The position numbers and the translations under genes were made by a program. A stretch of 64,000 nt of DNA from Tigriopus japonicus. Lineage: Eukaryota; Arthropoda; Copepoda; Harpacticoida; Harpacticidae. Positions within the stretch are counted from its first letter, which is position 1. Every line of letters begins with the position of its first letter. A model generated the notes under the pieces. That model had not been told where the DNA came from. It worked only from the letters and a program-made list of their open reading frames with translations, and made no database searches. Of this stretch, positions 45,443-57,366 are shown one piece after another. The stretch covers positions 82,267-146,266 of the forward strand of contig JAAGOF010000292.1 in NCBI GenBank assembly GCA_010645155.1. Reading direction: 5' to 3'.

Positions 45443-45690
45443 CGATAAATGGAGGCTTTCCTTCTGGTGAAAAACGGGATAAACAGGGTTTTCCTTCAGC
45501 GTACAAACGGGATATAAGGGGTTTTCCCGTCTTGGGACAAGCGGAATAAACGGGGTTTTCCTTCGGGGGACAAACTGGATAAAGGGGGTTTCCTTCTGGA
45601 GACAAACGAGATAAACGGGCTTTTCCTCCTGGGAACAAACGGGATAAATGGGGTTTTCCTTCTGGGGATAAACGGAATAAACCAATTTTC
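45443..45690. repeat. 33-bp minisatellite open in three minus-strand frames
   Basis: About seven units of 33 bp related to GGGATAAACGGGGTTTTCCT plus TCTGGGGACAAAC. The period is a multiple of three and the unit is stop-poor, so all three minus-strand frames stay open through the array; they would give 11-residue repeats such as LSRLSPEGKPR or FIPFVPRRKTP. Units are 75-90 percent alike. No flanking gene structure supports expression. Confidence 0.85.
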
Positions 45691-46244
45691 CCGCTTTTGA
45701 ATCCACTCTTTTCTAACATATTCTGTTATGTCAATCACTTTCTTAAAATTGTTACGCACGCGTAACTATATTCAACTACTTTGTAAGCTAAAATCTTCTT
45801 CATCTTTGAACATTTCATAAATTTCTTGACGCGTCAATTACGGGTTTGTTCCATTCAAAATCATTTCGTCCCACGTTTACTACAGCTATTTCCACCTTTA
45901 TTCAGTTTGAAAATTGTTGTACTTGCAACATCTGTTTGGTTTTGAGCAATTTTATGAGAGAGATATTTCTAAAATATCCGTTTTACGAGTTTTCACTCAA
46001 GCTGAAGCTTAAATGACTTAATTTGTGTCAAGTTGAATTTTGACTCTTGTTTATTGGTATTGTTATAGAACCACTTACTTCTGATATTTTTTTCATCCAT
46101 TCAGTTTATTAACCAAAACTGAAAACTATTTCATAGAATTTTTCATTAAAATCTGGTAATGAAATTGCACTTATCAATTTGCCTGGCTCAAAAGGCAGAC
46201 CTGTGATGTAATTGTTAATGAAATTACAGTTACACTTACAAACA

Positions 46245-47437
46245 ATGGTAATTGTTATTAGTTATTTATGAGATCAAAGTTGTGATTGTTATTAGTTACA
46301 TTTGAGAACAAAGTAATTGTAATTAGTTATATTTGAGATCAAAGTAATTGTATTTAGTTACATTTGAGATCAAAGTAATTGTATTTAGTTACATTTGAGA
46401 TCAAAGTAATTGTTATTAGTTACATTTGAGATCAATGTAATTGTAATTAGTTACATTTGAGATCAAAGTAATTGTAATTAGTTACATTTGAGATCAAAGT
46501 AATTGTAATTAGTTAAATTTGAGATCAAAGTAATTGTAATTAGTTACATTTGAGATCAAAGTAATTATAGTTAGTTACATTTGAGATCAAAGTTGTGATT
46601 GTTATTAGTAGTATTTGAGAACAAAGTAATTGCTGGTAGTAATATTTGAGAACAAAGTAATTGTTGGTATTAATATTTGAGAACAAAGTAATTGTTGGTA
46701 GTAATATTTGAGAACAAAGTAATTGTTGGTAGTAATATTTGAGAACAAAGAATTGTTGGTAGTAATATTTGAGATCAAAGTAATTGTAAAGAGTTACACT
46801 TGAGATCAAAGTAATTGTAATAAGTTACATTTGAGATCAAAGTATTTGTAATTAGTTACAGTTGAGATCAAAGTGATTGTATGTAATTAGTTACATTTGA
46901 GATCAAAGTAATTGTAATTAGTTACATTTGAGATCAAAGTAATTGTAAAGAGTTACATTTGAGATCAAAGTAATTGTAATTAGTTACATTTGAGATCAAA
47001 GTAATTGTTATTAGTTACATTTGAGATCAATGTAATTGTAATTAGTTACATTTGAGATCAAAGTAATTGTAATTAGTTACATTTGAGATCAAAGTAATTG
47101 TAATTAGTTACATTTGAGATCAAAGTAATTGTAATTAGTTACATTTGAGATCAAAGTAATTGTAATTAGTTACATTTGAGACCAAAGTAATTGTAATTAG
47201 TTACAGTTGAGATCAAAGTAATTGTAGTTAGTTACATTTGAGATCAAAGTTGTGATTGTTATTAGTAAAATTTGAGAACAAAGTAATTGCTGGTAGTAAT
47301 ATTTGAGAACAAAGTAATTGTTGGTAGTAATATTTGAGATCAAAGTAATTGTAAAGAGTTACATTTAAGATCAAAGTAATTGTAATTAGTTACAGTTGAG
47401 ATCAAAGTGATTGTATGTAATTAGTTACATTTGAACC
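46245..47437. repeat. 31-bp minisatellite with higher-order structure
   Basis: About 38 units. Type 1 is TTACATTTGAGATCAAAG plus TAATTGTAATTAG; type 2 is GTAATATTTGAGAACAAAG plus TAATTGTTG. The block with type-2 units and the marker AAGTTGTGATTGTTATTAGT occurs twice (46590-46790 and 47245-47345) with similar flanks, so part of the array was duplicated as a larger unit. Confidence 0.95.
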
Positions 47438-48299
47438 AATGTAAGTGACATTTTTCAATTGCAAATTACATTTTCAAATTCGTAAACATATCTGGAGTTA
47501 AATATTTGCAAATTTTCCCCTATCTTTCCAATATTTTTGAGTATGTAAATTGATTCACCCGAAGTTCAGAAGTACTTTGATGTGCTTTACACGGTTTACA
47601 CTTAAAAAGAAAGGAGATCCAGTTGGATTAAAAAATGATTGAATACAATTACTTTTATAAAGTAATTGTAATTATGTCTTTCATTACTTTTGAGGCAAGA
47701 CTAACGGTGACCAATTACGTTTTAAAAGTAATTGACACAAGTTAGCCGAAAGCTATGACATAAACTTTGCAGAAAATCGCTGTCCAGGAGCACTTTTTTG
47801 ATTAAACAAAGGACTTTGGGGAAGGGAATATTTGTACATGGCGGATTGTAATTTTCCCAAAATGTGTCAACTTTTGGTCGCTTCAAATAGTACACCCGTT
47901 TTCATTGACCAAATATCTTACCATACCAAATTTATCATTTGTGAACCAGCTTTCAATTAAATGTGATAAAAATATGACATGATATTAATTAAGCTACACC
48001 GCAACTACTTTCATATAGACGACTTTTATACTAAATGAATGAATGGATGTTTATTGTGACTCTTGGTCATGGCTAGAGGGCGGAAAAAAAGTTGAAAAAA
48101 ATGTCAAAAAAGAAGTTTTCCAGTTGAAAATATGGACAAGAAAAGTTTTTTTTCAGCTAAAAACGGGTAAAACAGTTTTTTCCAGACGCAAAAGAATGGA
48201 AAGTGTTTTCCCAAAAAAATGACAAAAAAATGTTTTTTCTTCTCAATTTGTCGATTGCTAGAGCAAAATATATTTTGTCTGTCGTTTTTTAGCTGGCAA
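47438..48299. other. No gene; small L-B 3'-end scrap
   Basis: 48040-48072 (GGATGTTTATTGTGACTCTTGG) resembles the L-B 3' end. Nothing else recognised. Confidence 0.45.
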
Positions 48300-48621
48300 T
48301 TTTTATATATATAATCTTTATTGCGACCTTTGGTCATGTCAACTCGTATAGAAAAAAGGAATATATGTAAAGTCATACATATAACAATGAAAAAAAAAAT
48401 GAAAGAGACAAGTCAATGGATGAAAACGTTAAAAAAATAGTTCCGTAAAATCGTGATATCACAATGAGTTGACTAGATACGATTCAGTGCACGTGGAAGA
48501 AATGAATGGGGGAATGCACAGACAGTACAGATGCAGTTGGGTAGTGGTAGATGATGAAAATCTTGGTTATTGCAGTAGAGAGGGTGGGTCAGATTGAACA
48601 GGTCCTTCGTCAGTTCCCGTA
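48300..48621 (-). pseudogene. LINE family L-B 3'-terminal fragment
   Basis: Matches 21335-21625: TTTATTGCGACCTTTGGTCA, CGTGATATCACAATGAGTTG, GGGTCAGATTGAACAGGTCC. It covers only the 3' UTR and last codons and stops at ..GTTCCCGT. Confidence 0.8.
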
Positions 48622-48794
48622 TTTTTTATGCTCTCGAATATTAGATAAAAAGAAGTTCGTCCTCAGTCTTTCACCTACAAAACAATGACGACCTTTGTTT
48701 AGATCGGATTAAGATTTCAAAAAAAGTTTTTTTGAGGTCTGAAAGAATAGCTCGTGCAAAATGTAACAAATTCTCGTGAATGGGAGCAAGGATG

Positions 48795-49105
48795 AAGAAT
48801 TTTAATTAAAGGTTACAAAAATCGCCACTAGAAGGAGCCAAAACAAGGGCAAATTCTCTTGGTTTCAGATCTATCCTCAACTTGTACTTGTTGACGAAAT
48901 TGCACCTTCCATCTTAAAGTGGATTTCTCTTCATACTTTGAGTCTTTTTGAGCTCAGCCACGATATTATTGAGTTCAAAAATCAAAAAGTTATGCTGAGT
49001 AATCACAAATTAAGGTTAAAGACTGAACAGAAGCACCCACAACCGTTTCTACCTCAAGATGGCGCTGATTGTCATTTTTCTCTATGATTGAAGCTCAACT
49101 TTGCT
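48795..49105. repeat. Dispersed repeat (partner at 2252-2576)
   Basis: Same orientation and near full-length match to 2252-2576. Confidence 0.75.
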
Positions 49106-49109
49106 TTCT

Positions 49110-49690
49110 TATGAAGTAGAGCTGTGCATCGAATCCGACAGGTCCCCAATATACAATCCGAACTTGATTTTTATAATCCGAATCCGAATCCGACAGATTC
49201 TTTTCAATCCGAACGAATCCGAATCCAAAAATTTGCTGCTTAGTCCGAACAAATCCGAATCCGAAAATTTGTAACTTAATTCGACATTAATCCGAAAATT
49301 TTCGCTCAATCTGATTTAAATCTGATTATTTTCTTATTTTGGTCTAAATTGCAAGTACCATTTCAAACAGTAGGGCCCAGAAGATATTCTTTGAAATAAA
49401 AAATGTTTTATAAATATTTCCCCGTTTTTCCTTCATCTTATAATATGCTGGTATTTTCGAGGAAAAATTAAATATTTTGGCAATTGTTTAGGCAAAATAT
49501 TCCAGGAAAATTAGACCAAATTAATGAATGGTTTACCCAAAACGAACCAAATATGCCAAAATGTTTACAAAAGGGCATTTATACAAAAATTGAGCATTCA
49601 CAATCATAACAACTGTCATACACAGAAAAAAACGCGGCATGAAATTTAAAACGTTTAAAACGATTTTTTTTTAAACGATTTTTTATTTGG
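49110..49690. mobile_element. hAT-like GGATTCG family, truncated copy
   Basis: Starts with the family end TAGAGCTGTGCATCGAATCC and an array of AATCCGAATCCG units (opposite strand phase to the left end at 23748). It then carries interior sequence resembling 24450-24680 in reverse and 27200-27460. The other terminus is absent, apparently replaced by the L-A copy whose 3' tail starts at about 49690. Confidence 0.7.
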
Positions 49691-49697
49691 GGGGGGG

Positions 49698-51897
49698 CGG
49701 ACTTTTTAATACCGCTACCAGGAATGGGATTCCCTGTAAAGAGAGTTAATGATTAATATAGTTTATAAAATTACCGTTTATATGAAATTTGATCTACCAA
49801 TGAGTTATTGTTGACAGATCTGTACAACCCTTGAATAGTGGGTTGGTCAGGAATAGTATTCAAAAATTTGTCCAATCCTGCCTTAAATGCTGTTAGAGGA
49901 TCAGCTCCTGCATATTCCCGACGATGACTAATGGGCAAAAGATTGAACAATGAAGGAGCCCGATAAAGAAGAGAGGAGGACATCATTGTTCGAACTAACC
50001 TCGATTCCCTTGGATTTGGCGGTGCTCTCAGAACGAACGTGAAATCTCTACGATCGCTATAACTGATCTCAAATCCTGGGTTAGGACAGAGCCCATGAAT
50101 GCTCTTGTAAACATACAGTATCAGATACCTTTCATACCTTCTCTGAGTACTGCACAGCCCTAACTTCTTGAGCCTCTCCCAATATGAGAGCTCTCTCATT
50201 TCTGTGATGTTCCTAGTAAAACATCTTTGGACCTGCTCGACCTTTTGCAAACCTGCTGAACTCATTGGAGCCCAAATGGGTGAGGCATATTCAAGATGCG
50301 GCTGAACAATCGACTTGTACAGAGTTAGCATCGTAATACTATCTCTGGACTTGAAAGTGCGATAGATCCAGCCACATGTTTGAAATGCCTTCCCCACTTT
50401 CAACTGGATATGCTCATCAAACTTTCCATCATCTTGGACGACAACTCCCAAATCCCTCATGGACGTAACCTGCTCAATATCACAACCTCCATTGTCTTTG
50501 AGCGGAACATCTCATTTTGACGCCCCATACGTCATTGTGCGGAATTTCATCCCGTTCAATGCCATGTTACTCTCGCCAACCCAAGAGTAGATTTTCTCCA
50601 AGTCCTCAACTAAACCTTTTGAGTCCTGACTGTTCCTTCCACAAACTAATTTTGTGTCATTGGCATATGAAGAAATACTGGCTTTTGTTCTAAACTTTTG
50701 GAGAGGAGCAATAAAGAGAATAAACAAGAGCGGACCTAAAATTGAACCTTGCGGAACACCTGACTTGACATCATACATGCCGCTAAAAGATCCTTCAACC
50801 TTAACTATTTGCTTCCTTTCGCTCATAAAACTATCAATCCAAGTCAGGACCTTACCCTGGACCCCAAAGCTCTTGATTTGATCAAGCAAAAGACCATGAT
50901 CTACCTTATCAAAGGCCTTGGCAAAGTCAAGATAGACTACATCAACTGACTCATGACTTTAGAGCCCTTCAATGATTTGCTCAATATGATCAACCAATTG
51001 GGTTACTGTACCAAAATGAGCTCGAAGAAGGAATTAAATCATGGACTTCCAAATAATCTACAAGCTTGGACTTCATAATCTTCTCAAAAACCTTTGCAAC
51101 GCTGGAGGTCAGAGAAATGGGCCTATAATTACTAGGGAGTGACTTATCTCCGCCCTTAAAAATTGGAACGACATGAGCTACTTTTAGAGAAGAGGGAAAC
51201 TTGCCCTGATCTAAGATGCAACCCATCAAGTAGGAGAAAACTGGGGCAAGAATATGTGAACATTTCATCAGAAACTGAGATGTCACACCATCAGGTCCAG
51301 GAGAACTCGAGAGCTTTAAGCTCTTGATGGCCTCAAAAGCATCTTGATCTGTGACTACCAGATTCTCCAATCGATTATCCTGACTATCAATGCGAGTCTC
51401 TTCAACAACATTGCTACAGTCATGGCCTGCTCTGACTACCCTTTTTGCAATTGAAAGTACACTTAAGAACTGATCTTCAAGCATATTGGCCATAACCATA
51501 AATGATATGGCCATGGCCATATCATTGACGGTTTTACCGTCGACCTCAAAAGGTCCTACAGGATGCTTCATTTTTCTCTTTGTATTTGCAAACGAGAAAA
51601 ACGCCTTTGGATTAGTCTTACCCTCCTGGACAACTCTACTTTCCTTTTCCATCTGATCAGAATCAATGGAGGCCCTAATCTTAGCTTGAACCAAGGTCAA
51701 TTGATTTTGGAGGCTAGCTACAACTACTGGATTTGAAGTACGCCGAAGTCTATTCGAAAGCTGACAACTCCGTTTGAACAACTTCTTTCTAACCTTTGAA
51801 ATTCTAGACAATGACCTACCTTTTGCCACTATTTCTGGAATACCACTGGACAAACAAACCTCGTCAAAAAGTGAAATAACCTTGAGTGTGAGATAAC
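49698..51897 (-). pseudogene. LINE family L-A, 5'-truncated copy
   Basis: Minus strand from FDEVCLSSGIP (about 51860) through KAFFSFANTKRKMKHPVGPF, SSSPGPDGVTSQFL, VPIFKGGDKSLPSNYRPISL; after a small deletion and frame change near 50950-51030, SGVPQGSILGPLLFILFIAP, SSYANDTKLVCGR, then SMRDLGVVVQDDG to the end DQISYKR and both 3' hairpins (49717-49737 and 49698-49715). The catalytic YADD reads YAND, a lost Asp. The endonuclease is missing; the 5' break coincides with the fold-back element at 51898. Confidence 0.9.
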
Positions 51898-52360
51898 CCA
51901 TGGCAAGAAGCACGGAAATCATGGAGTGGGAGGCTATCAATGAGAATTATGATTTCCAGCAGAAACGAACCATTTGCGTTCTTCTGCAAATGAGACCTGG
52001 CTTGCATTGAGAAGAACACGAATTTCAAATTTCAGCCCAATCGAACGCCAGAGTGAAAAGTTATGCCTTCTCAAACTTATGTACTGAAGAGAGCAGAGAA
52101 TGAATGAACTCGCCCTTTTGTGGTAAAACGATTACCACAAAAGGGCGAGTTCATTCATTCTCGGTAGGATTTGCACTGAACTTTGAGAGAGCATAACTTT
52201 TGTCTCCGACGTTCGATTGAGCTGAAAATTGAAATACGTATTCTTGTCAACATATGCAAGGTCTCATTTGCAGAAGAATGCAATTGAATTGCTCTTAATG
52301 GAAATCATATTTCTCATTGCTTGCCTCCCACTCCATGATTCCAGTGCTTCTTGCCCATGG
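51898..52360. repeat. Fold-back element, 463 bp
   Basis: Two arms of about 225 bp in inverted orientation, around 80-85 percent alike by eye, with outer ends CCATGG-CAAGAAGCAC and GTGCTTCTTGCCCATGG. The centre is a perfect 31-bp palindrome arm pair (52096-52126 and 52132-52162) with a 5-base loop AACGA. No coding capacity. Confidence 0.9.
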
Positions 52361-52429
52361 ACATACTGGATCAGATCATTTTTTTTATATTAAATTTATA
52401 AAGAATTTTATCTTTATATCAGTTCGGTG

Positions 52430-52615
52430 TCAAGTAGGCTGATAATTACGCACTTGATTGTAATCCAGGGGTGAATACTACGGTAGGCAAAATCTTTCAG
52501 TTTTATCCAAATAGGATGATTTGGCTTTAATGACTTTTTTGTAACTTTTCGATGCTTTTTTTACTACAAAACCTTTCATTTGATTCTCTTGATATAAACA
52601 TATTTGATCTGTGGC
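52430..52615. repeat. hAT-like family interior fragment (reverse)
   Basis: Reverse complement of parts of 24140-24330 (CGCACTTGATTGTAATCCAG, GATGCTTTTTTTACTACAAA). Confidence 0.65.
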
Positions 52616-52850
52616 ATAAATTGGCACGTTTAACATTTCATGTACTTTTAATTTGAAACTATAAAAATGTGATTCTTTTTTTACAATCTTTTTACATCTG
52701 ATGTTGGTGTTTCCAGGATCTCAACTTCAGCCATGGACGAGTGAAAGAAAGTGAATATTAGATGGATGACATCATGGAGGGCAACATCATTGGTCACAAG
52801 TTCCAATGAACCCGCAAATTGTTTGTTCCTCAAGATGACTGTCAAGTGAT
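52616..52850. repeat. Dispersed repeat (partner at 56045-56262)
   Basis: TTTAACATTTCATG..TTTACATCTGATGTTGGTGT..CTCAACTTCAGCCATG..ACATCATTGGTCACAAGTTCC is shared with 56045-56262 in the same orientation. No ORF. Confidence 0.8.
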
Positions 52851-53503
52851 CATCGAATGAAATTTGATGATTGGTTGGCCACAACCATTGGACGTAGTAA
52901 TAGCCCTAACGGAAGCAAATTTCACAGTGGAGGAAATATTGTGTCAAGAATTTGATCAAATGAAGAACAAGTCAAGATGAGTTTGAAACATGGGAGGTGG
53001 ACCTACAAGCAATGGATGGGCTCAAAATTTTGATTTGCCTTTGGAGTTAGCAGCCCAAATTGGAAATTTGACGGTCTGACTTGGATTACGTGGACCTTCT
53101 TAATTAGTCTTTAAAATGAAATCATCCCATCAAGATTTACATGATTGTGTGGATTTTTTTGCTCAATAGCGTAGCCTAAGCCGTAGCCTTAGCGTTAGCC
53201 TTATAGGTTGAATATATTAGGTTGATTGATTTTAATTCTCATAAAAAGTAGCTAGCCCACTGCGGACTCGTAAAGCCGTTCAAGTCTCATAACCTCCGTA
53301 CAATTTTTGCGGGTCCAGTGAAATTACAAATGTCCGACTCCCCAAGAATATGAGTCAAGGAGATATCAAGGATATTTTCCGCCTTCCCCTTTTATAAGAC
53401 TTCCTCCAAGCCCAAGGGGTCAAGTTGGAAATATTGCTTTCCATGTAATGAGCAGATAATCCAACAACTTGTTCTAAAGGAGCCTTATCTCGGCGATTGT
53501 AGG
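52851..53503. other. No recognisable gene
   Basis: Nothing supported. Confidence 0.4.
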
Positions 53504-53976
53504 TAAAAAGGTCACACGGTAAAAGGTCACGGTGAAAAATCACTTTTATGGACATAAATGTGTTCCACCCGCAATACCTTTGAAGCCCATGGGCAGATCT
53601 CAATAGAAGAGTGTACTCTTGACTACATAGGGATGAGGGAACACCCTACTCCAAGGTCTGCCGGATCCGGAGCAGGTTGTGACCATGGTCCTAAAAAATG
53701 TTGGGAATGACTTCCTCTTGACTTTACTTATGAGACCTTTGCCTTAGCATGATTGTGTTCCCCGGTTAATCTTGGGGTCCCATGTGACAATCTTCAACCA
53801 GGTGTCCCTAGGTTCACCCCTTGGCTACTTCCAGAGCTGTGCGTGTCTGTGACCTTTTACTGTGACCTTTTTACCGTAACTTTTTTACCGTGTGACCTTT
53901 TCACGTGACCGTTATACGATGACCTTTTTACTGTGACCTACTTACCGTAACCTTTTTACATTGTGACCATTTACAG
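53504..53976. repeat. Fold-back-like element with short tandem units in both ends
   Basis: The left end (53504-53545) has AGGTAAAAAGGTCACACGGTAAAAGGTCACGG. The right end (about 53845-53976) holds at least six units of GTGACCTTTTTACCG type on the opposite strand. Inverted ends built from short tandem repeats recall FB-type elements; no ends or target duplication could be fixed. Confidence 0.5.
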
Positions 53977-56044
53977 AGCGCCATCTCCGCTGACATGTTT
54001 TTCAATGCTGTAAGATATGAATTGATACTCACTTAGTGCCTATTGTAAAGGAATAAAGATTTTTGGCAAATAAATTAAGGCTTTAAGCTTTACAAATAGC
54101 AAATAAAAACAGTCAAAATAGCTGAAAATGGCAAAAAATAGCAAATAAAATTACAACTATGCCTATTTTTTTTCAAATTTAATGGTCAAAAAATTTCTCC
54201 CTTTGAAATGGTTTAAATTGAAAAGTGGATAGGGAAAACTCCTCAGCGTCAATACACCCATTTCACTTTGTGTGGTCACGGCCCTTCAAGCAGATCCTGG
54301 CAGGTTCATGGCCCACATATCTACTTTCAAAGAGCTCTGGGTCCACGCGCGACCACCCTTGGGACCACATGTGGACCCGGATTCACTCACCCCTACCTTT
54401 TGAAACAGTCAGTGATTGACGAGAAAACAAGATGTTGTATGAAATCTACGAAATATTATGGGAGCAACGAAACATCATCCCAATTTTTGAGAAAAAGTTT
54501 TCGTGCGTACCACTAAGTTTTGCTTGATAACATCAGCCAAAAGTAACTTGTCGGTTGACCAAATATCATAACAATGTTGATTGTGGAAGTTAAACTTATT
54601 TGATTGAAGAAGAATCCTTGGAAAGGCAGCAAAAAAATCGGCAACAATACCAAAAAATCACAACGGGCAAAATATAATTTATTCATTTTATGCCTTACGA
54701 CGAGCTTTCAGCAAACATGTCATGTCTTATTTTTTTGTATAATTAAAGAATATCTTGACCTTGTGATGGCCTTCCACTTTAGGCAAAATATTTTTTCAGT
54801 TATTTGAGTCTTAACAATGTGATCATTGATCAGTTCTTTTGCTGATTGTGTGCTTTAAAAGTGAGGAAATCACAGGCCTTTGAACCAAGTGTCACTGATA
54901 CATCAAAGACAGCAAGAGCATCAAACTCATCAAGTGTGCCATGTGAACAAACAATTTCCATGCATAAACAACCTTCACACTGCACTCAGTATCCAACACT
55001 GAAAATCATCTTAAAGGTTGTCCTAAAAGTTCAATATCAAACTATGAGAATTGTCATGTTGTTCAGTTTGGATTTTGAGTTCATTGCTCAACATTTTCAG
55101 AACTTTCCTATCTCCATTTTTTTCCCTTGTATTGTTTGCCATTGTGAATCCATTTCTGATGATAAATAAACTGCCTTATTTTACAATTGTTTACTTCTTG
55201 TAATTTTAACTAAAAAAGGCTTTAATTTGAATTACCCAAAGAACAACATGAATACACTTGAAGAGCTATCCACAAGGAACATTTTGTTCCTTTTCATCAT
55301 TGTTGCCATAGCAGATTGAAGCCCATATTTCTTATCTTTTCTTGATTGCAATAAACAAAGCCTTCAAAATCAATAGATTGCCTATGATGTGCAAAATCAA
55401 AATTAAGCTTTGTTCCAAAGCAAGGATACATTTGGGCCCAAAATTGTGTTACAAAAGAGACACCCTTCTCATGATTGGATAAGGAGGAAAATGGATTCAA
55501 ACTATGCCATAACTACAATGGCCATTTCTCTCATATTCCATGGGGGAAGATTTCAATTTTTGCATTTTCTTCTTTCCAAGGCTTAGACCAAAGGTGTGGT
55601 ACTACTGAAAGTGGAATGCCATTGAAACTAAAAATTTCTAGAAATAACTGAAGGGTATATATATAAATAAGTGAAGGGCAACGTCAAAGAAAGTCCAGTT
55701 TATGAAGTGTCAATGAACCATCCAACTTCCCGATTAACCATATTTTGCCCTTCAAAATCTGATGAAGATTCTCAAAGTTCTTTTGGTCTTTTAAAAGCCT
55801 CAAGTGATACTGAGAAGCTCCCAAGAAGCCCCAGCCATTGACATCAATGATGTTGTTCGAAAACTCCAAGCAGTTCCAAGGACGACAATGTGACACAAAT
55901 GACGAAGAAATGAAAAAATGAGTTTTGCTTCCAAATGATGATCTATTCTCAAAACCTTCCATTGGCTTGGGAGAGTGCCTTGAAGTATTAATCCGAATGA
56001 GTTAGTGAGCACAGAAAAGAACCTCCAGCCTTTGGATCTAATCG
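53977..56044. other. No recognisable gene
   Basis: About 2 kb, AT-rich. 54716-54785 (TTATTTTTTTGTATAATTAAAGAATATCTTGACC) reappears near 56268-56310, so parts belong to the same repeat family as 52616. Open frames here have no recognised domain. Confidence 0.4.
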
Positions 56045-56262
56045 AGTTGGCATGTTTAACATTTCATGCACCTAAAGGTGAAACTAAAAAAAATGTGATT
56101 CTTTTTATAATCTTTTTACATCTGATGTTGGTGTTCCCAGGACCTCAACTTCAGCCATGAACGAGTGAATGAAAGAGTGAATATGAGTAGACATCAAGGA
56201 GGGTAACATCATTGGTCACAAGTTCCCATGAACCTGCAAAGTGTTTGTTCAACAAGATGTTC
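56045..56262. repeat. Dispersed repeat (partner at 52616-52850)
   Basis: See partner; roughly 85 percent alike by eye. Confidence 0.8.
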
Positions 56263-56671
56263 ATATCTTATTTTTTCTGTAAAATTAAAGAATATTTTGA
56301 CCCTGTGTGGCCGTCGAAAAATATTAGCATTTAAGTTTCAACTCGAACTCGGTTAGGGAACCTTTTAGTCCATCACTATAGATTAAACACATCAACATGT
56401 AATGAAATTTTCTCATGCATGTTTACGCACAAAGTGTTAAAGCAAGTTTAGTCTTATCAGTTATCACTTTTATTACTTGTGAGTAGTTATTGTTATAACT
56501 TGTTCAATTGTCCAAGGCTCTGCCAAGGCTTTAGCAGAGGTGAATAGAAGATTAAACGTAAATGACTCGTGGGTCAGATAAGATAACAATTATGAGTTCC
56601 GTTTTGATGCCCGAAGTAATCTAATCAGCGCCACAAATTATTTCATTACGCTGATTTTGTTTTAAGTAAAA

Positions 56672-57334
56672 ATGGACTCACAACCACAATTTATTCCACG
56701 GTTTTTGACTCTTCTGGTTGGATTGACCTTCTTCCTGTTTGTGTTTGTGGAAACTGAGGGCAAAGCCGATAAGAATCAAGTTTTCAAAGTGGTTTACGAG
56801 AACAATGTGCCCATCTCCCGTGAGGAAGAGATAATTCAATGTTACGAGTTCTCTTGGATGGGCCCCGAAGGTGATGACACCAACAAGACAGAAGGCTGTG
56901 CCCGACTCGAACTGGCTGGACGGCCTTGTTTCGAGCCTTTAGTGTGGACCACTGGCGAATACAAAAATAACGGGCCAAACACAACCATCATTGAAGAGAA
57001 GTGCAAACAGGGTCAAACCTTAAGTGGAGGCACTTGCAATCCTTTGTGCACCAAAAACGAAGACTCGTGCGTGAAAATGACCTACTTCAAGAATGACGAC
57101 GAACACACCGTCGAGTACTTTTCCAGTTTTTGTGGCAAAGGCTTCTTGTTGAGTGACGACGGGTCGCTGATCGAGAACTCGTGTCATATCCAAAAGAACG
57201 ATGCTGGATACGACGTGGAAGTGTGCTTCTGTGACACGGATCGATGCAATTCAGCGCGCAGTCTGCTTGTGGATCATTTTGTCCACTTCATGGCCACTAT
57301 AGCTGTCCTGTGGCTGAGCTCAAGATTACTGTGA
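56672..57334 (+). CDS. Ly6/three-finger-like secreted, probably GPI-anchored protein
   Basis: 220 residues, single exon, ATG 56672 to TGA 57332-57334. N-terminal signal peptide with a long hydrophobic core (FLTLLVGLTFFLFVFV). The mature part has an even spread of cysteines: CYEF, CARL, CFEP, CKQG, CNPLC, SCVKM, FCGKG, SCHI, then the closing CFCDTDRCN, which resembles the C-x-C-x(3-4)-C-N end of Ly6/uPAR three-finger domains. One N-glycosylation site is obvious (NKT) and a second likely (NTT). The C-terminus is hydrophobic (FMATIAVLWLSS), as expected for GPI attachment or a membrane anchor. Arthropod Ly6 proteins act at the cell surface, in septate junctions or neuronal excitability; no specific role can be given here. 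Confidence 0.8.
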   Translation: MDSQPQFIPRFLTLLVGLTFFLFVFVETEGKADKNQVFKVVYENNVPISREEEIIQCYEFSWMGPEGDDTNKTEGCARLELAGRPCFEPLVWTTGEYKNNGPNTTIIEEKCKQGQTLSGGTCNPLCTKNEDSCVKMTYFKNDDEHTVEYFSSFCGKGFLLSDDGSLIENSCHIQKNDAGYDVEVCFCDTDRCNSARSLLVDHFVHFMATIAVLWLSSRLL

Positions 57335-57360
57335 TTAGATTCGTTTCACTTCGAATGATC

Positions 57361-57366
57361 AATAAA
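57361..57366 (+). terminator. Polyadenylation signal of the Ly6-like gene
   Basis: AATAAA 27 bases after the stop codon, giving a very short 3' UTR. Confidence 0.7.

Noticed and set aside
46540..46809. 89-codon minus-strand frame
   Set aside because: Pure translation of the 31-bp repeat (LKYYYQQ-type repeats); no sign of a gene.
46245..47437. CRISPR-like array
   Set aside because: Units are contiguous without unique spacers in a eukaryotic sequence; it is a minisatellite.
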